Assembly: GCA_027459605.1 (NCBI GenBank) | Contig: DAIDHR010000014.1 | Location: forward strand, 1-46,135 | Length of the DNA: 46,135 nucleotides | Reading direction: 5' to 3' | From: Alphaproteobacteria bacterium | GTDB lineage: Bacteria > Pseudomonadota > Alphaproteobacteria > UBA9655 | Shown here: piece by piece, positions 8,375 through 16,536 of the stretch | Position numbering within the stretch: the first letter of the stretch is position 1 | How the letters are laid out: every line of letters begins with the position of its first letter | Program-made: the position numbers and the translations under genes | The notes under the pieces: generated by a model | Seen by the model: the letters and a program-made list of their open reading frames with translations, nothing else | What the model was told of the DNA's origin: nothing | The model's database searches: none

Positions 8375-9838
8375 ATGTTTAGAAATAGTAAATTGACAAA
8401 AAGTTTGTTGGTTTCTGCCTCAGTATGCTCCGTTCTTATGATAGGTCATGCCCAAGCTGGTAACCACACAAATCCTGAAGTCTCTAGCAAATCTATTACT
8501 GCCAAACTGCGTAGTTCAGCTGAGTACCTCTGGGAGAAATCCCCAGATTTAGGTGTTACGGCTGCCCTAAAAAACAAAGGGAAATCCTTTGTTAAAGGGA
8601 AGGCAGAGCAGATGCTTGAAAAATCAGCGGATGAAATTGCTAATGTAGCCGCCCGTAAGTTCCATGAAATGCTCTATAAAGAAATGGGCAAAAAAGTGGT
8701 CAATAGTAAGGGTGAACAAATTGGACACATTGAGCTTGAGGCTCCCCAATTTGCACGTAACTTCCTTAAAAGATACATGGGGTTTGATGCGGAAAATACT
8801 GTACCAGGTGTTCCTGCAGCAGTGTCTCGTGTAATTGGAAATTACGCTGAAAATTGGTTGGCAGATAAACTTGAAAACGTTGTTTTCAAATCTGTCCAAG
8901 GTGTTTTACGTGAAGCAAGCTTAAGAGCTGTTGCAAAAGCTATGGGAATCGCTGAAGATAAAATAGCGGAGCTTGTAGCAAACCATGCTCAAGGGTCGTT
9001 CGGCAGCCAGCTAGAAGTAAGTGCTGATGTTGAAAAGGATCTAAAGAATGGCCTTCAGGCTTTAAGCACGAAAGAGCAAGCCGCTTATTCACAAGTAGGT
9101 TCGGCTTTTTTGAAAAACCTTGCATCTAGATTCAAAATTGCAACAAATGCTTGGATTCAGGAAAGTGCGCAAAACGTAGCAAATCAATATGCTCAAAAGC
9201 TTATTGACGAGACGGCCGAGTTGAGTCTCCGTTATGGAGAGTTCGGAACTGCTGCAGCGATTACAACTGTCGCAACAATTTCATCTGGTGGAACGGGTGC
9301 AGTTCTTGCAGCAGGAGTCATTTCTGGTGATCAGTACATCGCTGATGGAGCGAAAGAGGAATCTACCCTTCGTAGGACGATTAAAAATCTCTTTGGATAT
9401 GATAACTTAGTTTCAAAGGCGAAAAGGAAAGCAGCTCGTGTTATAGCTACGAACTTGAATGTGAATAACCTTCTTAATAAGCTGGGATCAAGAGTAGCTG
9501 ATCTACTTGTCCCAACTGAGGAAGACTACGATCGGGCCTTTGGTAAGTTTACCCTTGAAGCACCAAGTGAGGACGATTTCGGATTTTCAAACTTAACGCA
9601 AGTTGAAAAACCAATGAATTTCACAAATCTCGTAGAGTCAGCAAAAGAGAAACTATCAAAGGCTGCAAATGCGGTGAAGATGGAAGCTAAGCACGTAGCT
9701 AGCTCTTTTGCAAAAGCATCCGATGACTTTGCTAAAGCACTCAATCCGATGCTGGACGATGACGAAGAAGATACTCCAGAGGTGAAGTCACAGCCAGTAG
9801 ATCAAACTTCTAAATCTTTTTGGCAATTCTGGAAATAA
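8375..9838 (+). CDS. Exported protein of unknown family, mostly helical
   Basis: I do not recognise a family. From the ATG at 8375 the product is 487 residues with a clear signal peptide (MFRNSKLTKSLLVSASVCSV... ending around HAQA). Upstream ATGs at 8354 and 8360 would only lengthen the positive N-region. The mature protein is rich in Ala, Lys and Glu, with long amphipathic helices. One glycine-rich hydrophobic segment (ATISSGGTGAVLAAGVISG, roughly residues 307-325) could insert in a membrane. The tail after about residue 400 is acidic and ends with SFWQFWK. A strong terminator follows. It sits beside other exported coiled-coil proteins, so a surface or host-interaction role is possible but unproven. 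Confidence 0.75.
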   Translation: MFRNSKLTKSLLVSASVCSVLMIGHAQAGNHTNPEVSSKSITAKLRSSAEYLWEKSPDLGVTAALKNKGKSFVKGKAEQMLEKSADEIANVAARKFHEMLYKEMGKKVVNSKGEQIGHIELEAPQFARNFLKRYMGFDAENTVPGVPAAVSRVIGNYAENWLADKLENVVFKSVQGVLREASLRAVAKAMGIAEDKIAELVANHAQGSFGSQLEVSADVEKDLKNGLQALSTKEQAAYSQVGSAFLKNLASRFKIATNAWIQESAQNVANQYAQKLIDETAELSLRYGEFGTAAAITTVATISSGGTGAVLAAGVISGDQYIADGAKEESTLRRTIKNLFGYDNLVSKAKRKAARVIATNLNVNNLLNKLGSRVADLLVPTEEDYDRAFGKFTLEAPSEDDFGFSNLTQVEKPMNFTNLVESAKEKLSKAANAVKMEAKHVASSFAKASDDFAKALNPMLDDDEEDTPEVKSQPVDQTSKSFWQFWK

Positions 9839-9862
9839 GCTAGTTTTGACCAAGGCTTGAAG

Positions 9863-9893
9863 AAAAAGGCAATCCCCGGGTTGCCTTTTTTAT
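9863..9893 (+). terminator. Rho-independent terminator
   Basis: AAAAAGGCAA, an 8-base loop (TCCCCGGG), then TTGCCTTTTTTATTTT: a 10-bp stem followed by a T-rich run, 25 bases after the exported protein gene. Confidence 0.85.
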
Positions 9894-9897
9894 TTTG

Positions 9898-10062
9898 TCG
9901 ATCGCTAAAGCATCTAAGTCTTCAGACGTTGAGACAGCTTATATAGAGTCAGGCTCTTTTTGGGAAAGTGGCTACAATGAGAGCTTCAAACGCAAATGAA
10001 GAAATGAACTCTTAAACGGGGAAATATTTTACTCCCTTAAGGAAGCTTAAGTCCTCGTGCCG
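9898..10062 (+). pseudogene. Remnant of IS3-family transposase (OrfB C-terminal region)
   Basis: In one frame the sequence reads DVETAYIESGSFWESGYNES followed by FKRK, a stop, RNELLNGEIFYSLKEA, a stop, VLV. This is the well-conserved end of the DDE integrase domain of IS3-type transposases (usual form: YIEPGSPWENGYNESF, then LRDELLN..EIF.SLKEA). In-frame stops are TGA at 9997-9999 and TAA at 10048-10050. No upstream half of the gene is present, so this is a dead fragment left between the exported protein and the inverse autotransporter. Confidence 0.75.
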
Positions 10063-10303
10063 GCATCATTACAACCACGTAATACATATTCCTCCTTAAG
10101 TTATACCAGACCCAAAGGTCTATAGCAAAGTACCTCCCCCAAATTGTCTTGCCCTTCACTGAATCTCTGAGTTCAGTCGATAAAGCTTCTAGATCATAAA
10201 ATGCAGGCTGAGCACCGATAAAGGGGTTTTGGTTAGGTAATAGGTCGCCTAAAAATATATTCTCGGGAAAAGAAAAAAGCCTTGAATTCTCATAGAATCT
10301 AGT
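10037..10303 (-). pseudogene. Open fragment without start, probably a gene remnant
   Basis: From 10303 down, 88 codons are open but lack an early ATG. The product has a coding look (YENSRLFSFPENIFLGDLL, then FIGAQPAFYDLEALSTELRD, then IWGRYFAIDLWVWYN). I do not recognise the family. It begins after an in-frame stop and overlaps the transposase remnant at its end, so it may be the 3' part of a gene broken by the IS3 insertion, with the last dozen codons being IS sequence. Confidence 0.4.
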
Positions 10304-10400
10304 CTATTTAAATTTTACAAAAATTTTATTAAATTTCTAATCAGATTTAATATATCAATTCATGCTTGTTGGATGTTACCATAAGTGGGACTTTGTTTTT

Positions 10401-13400
10401 ATGCGATTAAAGATAAGAAAATCCTTGGAAGGTACTTACCAAAACAAGGGTTTATTTAATATCTTATGGGAAAAACATATTTCTAAGGTGGGAATATGGT
10501 TTTTCATCATACAGTTCTTTTTTCAAGAGGGAATCGAAGCCGGTGATTTAAAAAATAAAAAAATACCCTCTTGCTCTCACACCACAAATGATAAATGGAC
10601 GCCGGAAGCCCGCCTTCATTTGCAAGCGTCAACACTACGCTTTTTAGGCCAAGCTCAGCTTGTGACTCCGTTAGCCCAAGATGATACCTCTTTATTATTT
10701 ATGGATTTACGCATTTTTAGGGATTCAAAAAGGGCAACTGAAGGCAATGCAGGACTTGCTTATCGTAAAATTATTACTTCTTTAGGATGGATTTTTGGTG
10801 GGTATGGTTTTTTTGATAACCGGCGGAGCGAGCATCACCATTCGTTTCAACAGCTAACCCTGGGCGTGGAGGCTTTGAGCGTGTCCTGGGACTTTCGGGC
10901 AAATATTTATGTTCCATTGTCTTCCTCACGATCCATCTCTTCCCATAAAGAAAAGAATACAAAACCTGTCTTTCGTGGACATCAGGAATTTGTTTCTCAT
11001 CGAAGAGAAACGCCCCATAAAGGGATAGATATTGAAGTTGGGCGTCTTATCCCGTATTCGGATAATCTACGTTTATACATCGCAGGATATCATTTCCGAG
11101 GGCATCATACGCGTAAAATTAATGGAATCCGTCCCCGCATCGAATGGCAACTTACTGAAAATTTTATGATTGAGGCAGCCTATCGTTACGATAACGTTCG
11201 CCATGGTGTTCCTTATGTCGGCTTTTGGTTTAGTATTCCTTTTGGTGAGCAGACTTCTAAAAAGCTGACCCCTCTCGAAAAAAGGATGCAAGAAACAATT
11301 ATTCGAGACATTGATATTATCACGCAAACGAAGCAAAAAGAGCGACCGACAGATCGAAAATTTATCTTTGCAAAAGCTGGCGGAACGGGGGGTGGAACAT
11401 TTGAATCACCGGCTGACTCAAATAATTCAAAGGTGGTTGCAAAACTTCTTAGAGATAACCCAACGTATCTCTATTATGACCTTGGGACGGGTACCATTTG
11501 TAAGGGTTCTGAAAAGCTATCTCAGCTTCAGCTTTTCTTGAAGCCCTCAAGAGATTTACCTAAAAGGGAAATTTTAAAGGATAAGTTGCTTTTAAAACTT
11601 GATGAAGATTCTGCTTCATATCCTCACAAAGATAAACCTTCCCTTCCCCAAAAACCACCTGTGATACCTCGCGAGGAAGAACAACAAGAAAAGAAGAAGG
11701 AGCTTGATCGGAAGCGCCAGAGAGAACCCAATCCAAAGGAAGAAAAGAAAGTTGGAAAGGAAATCAAGCCCACGCTCCAGGAAGATCTAAAGCAAAAAAA
11801 ACAAGAGACGGTTGAGGAAGAGTCTAAGCCTGTTCTTCAAGAAAAACCGAAACTCAAAGAAATAGAGCAAACCAAGGTTGAGGAGGAGCCTAAGTCTGTT
11901 TTCCAAGAAGAGATCAAGTCCGAAGAAGAAGAGCAAGAGAAGGTTGAGAAAGAGCTTAAGCCTGATCTTCAAGAAGAACTTAAACTTGGGGACACAGAAC
12001 AAACAAAGGTTGAGGAAGAATCCAAGCCTGTTCTCCAAGAAGAGATCAAGTCCGAAGAAGAAGAGCAAGCGAAGCCCGAAAAAGAGCTTAAACCTGATCT
12101 TCAAGAACAGGTGGAGTCTCAAGAAGAAAAACTGAGACAAGAAGAGGAGCGGCGACTAGCGCGTCTGAGGGAAGAAGAATGGCTGAAGCTCGAGGAAGAG
12201 GACCACCAAAAGGAAGAAGAAGAACGTAAACGTATAGAGGAAGAAGAAAAGCTTCGGAAGGAAGAAGAAGAGCGCAAGCGTATAGCGGAAGAGAAGCGCC
12301 TGAAGGAAGAAGAGGAGCGCAAGCGTATAGAGGAAGAAGAAAAGCGCCTGAAGGAGGAAGAGGAGCACAAGCATAAAGAGGAAGAGAAACGTCTGAAGGA
12401 GGAAGAGGAGCGCAAGCGTAAAGAGGAAGAAGAGAAGCGCCTGAAGGAAGAAGAAGATCGTAAGCGTAAAGAGGAAGAAGAGAAACGTTTGAAGGAAGAA
12501 GAAGAACACAAGCGTAAAGAGGAAGAAGAGCTAAAACGAACTGGAGAGCAAGCTACGGAGTCAAGGCCTGAACCGATCCAACTATTAGAAGAAACTCCGA
12601 CAATACCTCGGCTAGAAAATCCTTCTAAACCGATGCAAGTTAAATACATTGTATTGCATGAAGAAACGAATACGGAGGTTCTTATAGAAGAAACAAACAA
12701 AAAATTGAAAAATCAGGAAAAATTTATAAATACGGAACTTGATGCTCGCTTTTCAAATATAATGACGGATTTCGTTTTTAAGGCTCCTTCCCCGCGGACA
12801 CCGGCGACATCATACACAGATGATGTGTCTCCTCCCTTTGTAACTGGAACCCCAACAAAGTATGACTCGTCTCCTACTCTGAAACAAACCCCAACAAAGT
12901 ATGACTCGTCTCCTACTCCGAAGCAAACCCCAACAAAGTATGACTCGTCTCCTACTCCGAAGCAAACCCCAACAAAGTATGACTCGTCTCCTACTCCGAA
13001 GGAAACCCCAACAAAGTATGATTCATCTCCTACCCCAAAGCAAACCCCAACAAAATATGATTCATCTCCTACCCCAAAACAAACCCCAACAAAGTATGAT
13101 TCATCTCCTACCTCAAAGCAAACCCCAACAAAATATGACTCGTCTCCTGATCTGGAAGAAACTCCAACAAAATACACAGATGATCTGTCTCCTGATCTGG
13201 AACAAATACCAACAAAATCTGCAGACGGTCTACCAAGCCAAACTCAATCTCTTAACTTAATGGAAAAAATTGAGGCACTTTTGGGAGATTCAGAAACAGT
13301 TATAGAAGAGGGAGAAGCAAAAATAATTTTTGACCTAACAAATCTTTCACCTGAAAAGGCAAATTTTCTGGGGCAAGCGATTATGTCGGAACAAGGGAGG

Positions 13401-13562
13401 CGTATTATCTCTTTATATTCAAATACTGAACCTGAGGTCATTGGGCCCCGTTTAAAAGAACAGAGGCCATTTAAGTCAAATACAAGAAAGAAAGGAGAAA
13501 AAGTAAGAAAAAATCTTTTTGGTGAAAGTAATCAACCATCCAACCTGGAAAATTCCGAATAA
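10401..13562 (+). CDS. Inverse-autotransporter-like outer membrane protein with coiled-coil and repeat passenger
   Basis: About 1053 residues from the ATG at 10401 (the frame opens at 10362). An N-terminal hydrophobic segment (VGIWFFIIQFFF) after a long positive stretch looks like an extended signal. The next 230 residues resemble the intimin/invasin-type beta-barrel: LLFMDLRIFRDSKRATEGN, LGWIFGGYGFFDNRRSEHHH, QQLTLGVEALSVSWDFRANI, and a closing VPYVGFWFSIPFG. Then comes AKAGGTGGGTFESP, a motif that often follows such barrels, a Lys/Glu/Arg-rich coiled coil (nt 11690-12540), eight 13-residue repeats (nt 12849-13160) and a 110-residue tail. Typical inverse autotransporters expose Ig-like domains; here the passenger is charged coiled coil. 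Likely an adhesin. The family call rests on pattern reading only. Confidence 0.65.
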   Translation: MRLKIRKSLEGTYQNKGLFNILWEKHISKVGIWFFIIQFFFQEGIEAGDLKNKKIPSCSHTTNDKWTPEARLHLQASTLRFLGQAQLVTPLAQDDTSLLFMDLRIFRDSKRATEGNAGLAYRKIITSLGWIFGGYGFFDNRRSEHHHSFQQLTLGVEALSVSWDFRANIYVPLSSSRSISSHKEKNTKPVFRGHQEFVSHRRETPHKGIDIEVGRLIPYSDNLRLYIAGYHFRGHHTRKINGIRPRIEWQLTENFMIEAAYRYDNVRHGVPYVGFWFSIPFGEQTSKKLTPLEKRMQETIIRDIDIITQTKQKERPTDRKFIFAKAGGTGGGTFESPADSNNSKVVAKLLRDNPTYLYYDLGTGTICKGSEKLSQLQLFLKPSRDLPKREILKDKLLLKLDEDSASYPHKDKPSLPQKPPVIPREEEQQEKKKELDRKRQREPNPKEEKKVGKEIKPTLQEDLKQKKQETVEEESKPVLQEKPKLKEIEQTKVEEEPKSVFQEEIKSEEEEQEKVEKELKPDLQEELKLGDTEQTKVEEESKPVLQEEIKSEEEEQAKPEKELKPDLQEQVESQEEKLRQEEERRLARLREEEWLKLEEEDHQKEEEERKRIEEEEKLRKEEEERKRIAEEKRLKEEEERKRIEEEEKRLKEEEEHKHKEEEKRLKEEEERKRKEEEEKRLKEEEDRKRKEEEEKRLKEEEEHKRKEEEELKRTGEQATESRPEPIQLLEETPTIPRLENPSKPMQVKYIVLHEETNTEVLIEETNKKLKNQEKFINTELDARFSNIMTDFVFKAPSPRTPATSYTDDVSPPFVTGTPTKYDSSPTLKQTPTKYDSSPTPKQTPTKYDSSPTPKQTPTKYDSSPTPKETPTKYDSSPTPKQTPTKYDSSPTPKQTPTKYDSSPTSKQTPTKYDSSPDLEETPTKYTDDLSPDLEQIPTKSADGLPSQTQSLNLMEKIEALLGDSETVIEEGEAKIIFDLTNLSPEKANFLGQAIMSEQGRRIISLYSNTEPEVIGPRLKEQRPFKSNTRKKGEKVRKNLFGESNQPSNLENSE
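12123..12535 (+). repeat. Lys/Glu/Arg coiled-coil repeats in the autotransporter gene
   Basis: Codes for about ten imperfect units of the type KRLKEEEERKRKEEEE (12-15 residues each). Upstream, nt 11826-12122 holds a second, longer repeat (SKPVLQEEIKSEEEEQ type, alternating with KELKPDLQE). High similarity between units at DNA level implies expansion by slippage or recombination. The long antisense open frames here are a by-product of this composition. Confidence 0.85.
12849..13160 (+). repeat. Eight tandem 39-bp repeats (TPTKYDSSPTPKQ units)
   Basis: Each unit encodes 13 residues, TPTKYDSSPTPKQ, with small changes (Leu, Ser or Asp at the variable position; Lys-Glu at the end of unit four). 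Two degenerate units (TPTKYTDDLSPDLEQ and IPTKSADG) follow. The unit is a multiple of three, so copy-number change preserves the reading frame and would only lengthen or shorten the exposed stalk. Confidence 0.92.
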
Positions 13563-13678
13563 GGGATTATAACGAAAAGGAAATTTATATGTTGCTACAA
13601 TTTATGTAAAATTATATTAATCTAATTAAGCTATTAAATTTTTACGTTTTCAAATATTAAACAAATAGGAGTCATTTT

Positions 13679-14890
13679 ATGAGATTTAAATTTATCACAA
13701 CAGTTTTATCGATTATCTTATTGTCAAGCACTCAGCTATGTTATGCAGGGATAGTTTTTAGTAGTCCTAAGAAAGGGGATGATAACGTTGGGGGAAGCAA
13801 AACGATTCGAGCATCCATTTCTCAACAAAAAGAACCCGAAAAACAACAGCGAAAGAATTCTCAGACCCTTATTTCTTCCACCACCTCTCAAGGAAATGGG
13901 GGCATGCCGGGAGAACTTAATTCGGGACCTATTTCTTCAGTAGTAACCATAAATACGACGAACTTTTCGCCCACTGAAAATCTAGCCCTTCAAAATTTTT
14001 TAACGCAACTTAAAACAGCTCAGGGAGGGAATACGCCATCTGAGGAACAAGAAAAAGCGAATATTTCCCTTGTACCACCTGATTTGATTCAAGGAGACCA
14101 GATAGGGTCTACCCCTTTGACGCCTAACAAAGAAGAAGACATTGAGCGGCGTCTTCAAGGATTAGAACTGCGCCTAAAAGAAACGGAGCAGAAAGAAGAA
14201 GAGCGCAAACTTAAAGAAAACCTGCGCCTGAAAGAAGAAGAACTGAAAAAAAAAGAAGAGGAGCTGCGCCGTAAAGAGGAAGAAATGATTCAGCAAGAAA
14301 AAATAAAACAAGCTGAAGAAGAAAAGCAGAAGCAACAAGAGGAGGCGCGTAAGTTAGAAGAGCGCAAACATCAAGAAAAACTGAATCTCCAAGATCAGCC
14401 AATGAATGCAGCTATAGAAACAAAACCTACAGAAACAAGCAAGGAAGAAATTGAGACTAATGTTGACGCGAAATCTAGCTCTAAAGCTCTAGTTAAAGAG
14501 TTTACTATACCGGAGGGATTAGCAATAATTAGTAAGCCTAATCTTAAATTGGTAAAAGTTGACTTCACATTTAATTTGATGATTTATAAAGATAAAAGCT
14601 CGGCAACGCATTCTGATATTAAGGTGATGAAGGAAATTAAGCCTTGTAAAGATGAGGAAGCTTTGCAGACAAAATTGCAGTCACTCATAGAATTTACCGG
14701 GTATCATGCAACTAAATCTGGTCGTCTAACTGAGGCGAATCTTTTAAATGAGGGATTAAAGACCTACATGCGGAATGTTGATCCTTCGTTTGTGAAGTTT
14801 GGCTTTAATAAAAATGAGAAAAAAGCTCAGCTTCTTATTGAAATTCCAGGAGGGGCCGTATTATTTATGAAAGTCCCTGGTTCCCAATAG
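13679..14890 (+). CDS. Exported coiled-coil protein of unknown family
   Basis: 403 residues. Signal peptide MRFKFITTVLSIILLSS... with cleavage near CYAG. Residues 25-155 are low-complexity and polar. Residues 156-245 are a charged coiled coil (LRLKETEQKEEERKLKENL, LKKKEEELRRKEEEM). A folded C-terminal domain follows (about 275-403: IPEGLAIISKPNLKLVKVDF to the end) that I do not recognise. The charged repeat resembles that of the upstream autotransporter-like protein, and the two genes are consecutive with 116 bases between. They may form one surface structure; that is inference. The start has a usable site (AATAGGAGTC) nine bases upstream. Confidence 0.78.
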   Translation: MRFKFITTVLSIILLSSTQLCYAGIVFSSPKKGDDNVGGSKTIRASISQQKEPEKQQRKNSQTLISSTTSQGNGGMPGELNSGPISSVVTINTTNFSPTENLALQNFLTQLKTAQGGNTPSEEQEKANISLVPPDLIQGDQIGSTPLTPNKEEDIERRLQGLELRLKETEQKEEERKLKENLRLKEEELKKKEEELRRKEEEMIQQEKIKQAEEEKQKQQEEARKLEERKHQEKLNLQDQPMNAAIETKPTETSKEEIETNVDAKSSSKALVKEFTIPEGLAIISKPNLKLVKVDFTFNLMIYKDKSSATHSDIKVMKEIKPCKDEEALQTKLQSLIEFTGYHATKSGRLTEANLLNEGLKTYMRNVDPSFVKFGFNKNEKKAQLLIEIPGGAVLFMKVPGSQ

Positions 14891-14898
14891 CCTAAAAG

Positions 14899-14949
14899 AG
14901 ACATACCTTCTAAGCACCAGCTTTCAAGGTATGTCTTTGTTCTCTCTTG
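14899..14949 (+). terminator. Hairpin terminator
   Basis: AGACATACCTT (14899-14909) pairs perfectly with AAGGTATGTCT (14936-14946), followed by TTGTT. The T-run is short, so efficiency is uncertain. It ends the exported-protein gene and faces the map gene on the other strand. Confidence 0.6.
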
Positions 14950-15071
14950 TCCCCCTTGATATCGTCCCTTGGTTAAGTGTTCCAAAAAAAGAAACTACTA
15001 ATCTGATTCATCGAATGGAAATTGGTATTATTTGCTTTTAGGGTATATTTTTTTACTGGATTGACCATTTC

Positions 15072-15833
15072 TCAAAGAGTGAAAATCTCGTATCCAGAGG
15101 CGGTTACCCCAATACTATGCTCAAATTGAGCTGAGAGTGATTTATCTCGCGTTACAGCTGTCCATCCATCATCTAAAACCTTAACCTTATAGCGCCCCGC
15201 ATTTATCATTGGCTCAATGGTAAAAAACATCCCTTCTTGAAGTTGAACGCCCGTTCCAGGGTTTCCATAGTGCAAAATTTCAGGAGCATCATGGAAAACA
15301 CGACCTAATCCATGGCCACAAAAGTCTCGGACAACAGAAAATCCTTTAGATTCCACGTAATTTTGGATGGCATGTCCAATATCTCCCGTATAAGCCCCTG
15401 GGCGAACAACTTCAATAGCTCGCATCAGAGCTTCATAGGTTGTATCGATGAGCTTTTGAGCTTTGAGGGAGACTTTTCCAATGGTAAACATGCGGCTTGT
15501 ATCTCCATACCACCCATCCAAAATGACAGTCACATCTATGTTAAGAATATCCCCTCCTTGTAGCTTTTTTGGCCCTGGAATTCCATGACACACGACATGA
15601 TTCAGTGAGGTACAAATCGATTTGGGAAATCCCCTATAATTTAATGGGGCAGGAATGGCTCCATGACTAAGAATGAACTCATGACACAGGTCGTTGAGTT
15701 CTTGAGTTGTGACTCCCTCTTTTACGTGAAGGGTGATGAAATCAAGAGTTTGAGCAGCAAGATGCCCTGCCTTGCGCATTCCTTCAAAATCGGAAGCCCC
15801 ATGAATAACAATATCTCTCTCAGCTCTATCCAT
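15072..15833 (-). CDS. map: Methionine aminopeptidase type I
   Basis: Removes the initiator methionine from new proteins. The five metal ligands are visible: Asp100 and Asp111 (NIDVTVILDGWYGDTSR), His174 (FCGHGLGRVFH), Glu207 (FTIEPMI) and Glu238 (AQFEHSIGV). The substrate His is in HVVCHGIP. 253 residues, the usual size. Third gene of serC-sfsA-map, starting four bases after sfsA. Confidence 0.96.
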   Translation of the reverse strand: MDRAERDIVIHGASDFEGMRKAGHLAAQTLDFITLHVKEGVTTQELNDLCHEFILSHGAIPAPLNYRGFPKSICTSLNHVVCHGIPGPKKLQGGDILNIDVTVILDGWYGDTSRMFTIGKVSLKAQKLIDTTYEALMRAIEVVRPGAYTGDIGHAIQNYVESKGFSVVRDFCGHGLGRVFHDAPEILHYGNPGTGVQLQEGMFFTIEPMINAGRYKVKVLDDGWTAVTRDKSLSAQFEHSIGVTASGYEIFTL

Positions 15834-15837
15834 CTAT

Positions 15838-16536
15838 TTAAACAATAAAGGTTAAGGAATGGGTAATAGTAATGGCTTTTGGGGTCACTTCGCAAGCATA
15901 GACAAGAGGTTTAACCCCCGTTTCATAAGCCCTTAAGGTTTCTTGCCCGTATATGGGGTCAATATCCGTTGCAATTTCAAATCCCTCACAATCATTTCGT
16001 TGAACAACATAAACAACATAAGCCTCATGACCTTGGCGGACCATGTCGGAAAGTTCTCTCATATGCTTCGCTCCCCGAGTGGTTACTGAACTAGGAAAGG
16101 CTGCGATCTGTCCTCTTTTTAAGTGAACATTTTTGACTTCCACATACGTTAGCTTATGCGAAGGACTTTCAAGGAGAAAGTCAATCCGAGAGTTCTTCCC
16201 ATAAGGCACTTCCCGTCTCAGGGTCTGATAGCCTTGAAGCTCAGGAATCACCTTGGCTTTAATCGCTTCCTCAACTAAACGATTCGGGTTAGAGGTATTC
16301 ATTCCCACAAAAGTACCCTCTATTTGTACCATCTGCCAAGTGTAAGGAAGCTTACGGGAGGAATTTGAGGAGAGAGAAACCCATACAGGGGTTTTCGGTA
16401 AAGTAAGCCCTTGCATGGCTCCTGAGTTGGGGCAATGAGCTGTGATAAAAGTACCATCCTCAAGCTCTATGTCAGCAAGGAATCTCTTATAACGCTTGAT
16501 AAGGCGTCCTGGGTATAGGGGAGTGGAGAAAATCAC
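15838..16536 (-). CDS. sfsA: SfsA family DNA/RNA nuclease
   Basis: 232 residues matching the SfsA family from end to end: LIKRYKRFLADIELEDG, AHCPNSGAMQGL, KNSRIDFLLE, YVEVKNVHL, FPSSVTTRGAKHMREL. The family was first linked to sugar fermentation and later described as a PD-(D/E)XK-type nuclease. The start is GTG, directly abutting the serC stop codon, so translation is probably coupled. sfsA next to map is a common pairing. Confidence 0.93.
   Translation of the reverse strand: MIFSTPLYPGRLIKRYKRFLADIELEDGTFITAHCPNSGAMQGLTLPKTPVWVSLSSNSSRKLPYTWQMVQIEGTFVGMNTSNPNRLVEEAIKAKVIPELQGYQTLRREVPYGKNSRIDFLLESPSHKLTYVEVKNVHLKRGQIAAFPSSVTTRGAKHMRELSDMVRQGHEAYVVYVVQRNDCEGFEIATDIDPIYGQETLRAYETGVKPLVYACEVTPKAITITHSLTFIV

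Noticed and set aside
12849-13160. Regular 39-bp repeats as a possible CRISPR array
   Set aside because: Units are contiguous, without unique spacers, and in frame with a coding sequence. No cas genes are present.
12119-13177. Long antisense open frames (193, 117 and 154 codons) opposite the autotransporter repeats
   Set aside because: They arise from the repeated codon pattern of the real gene; products are Ser/Arg/Phe-rich nonsense repeats with no start signals.
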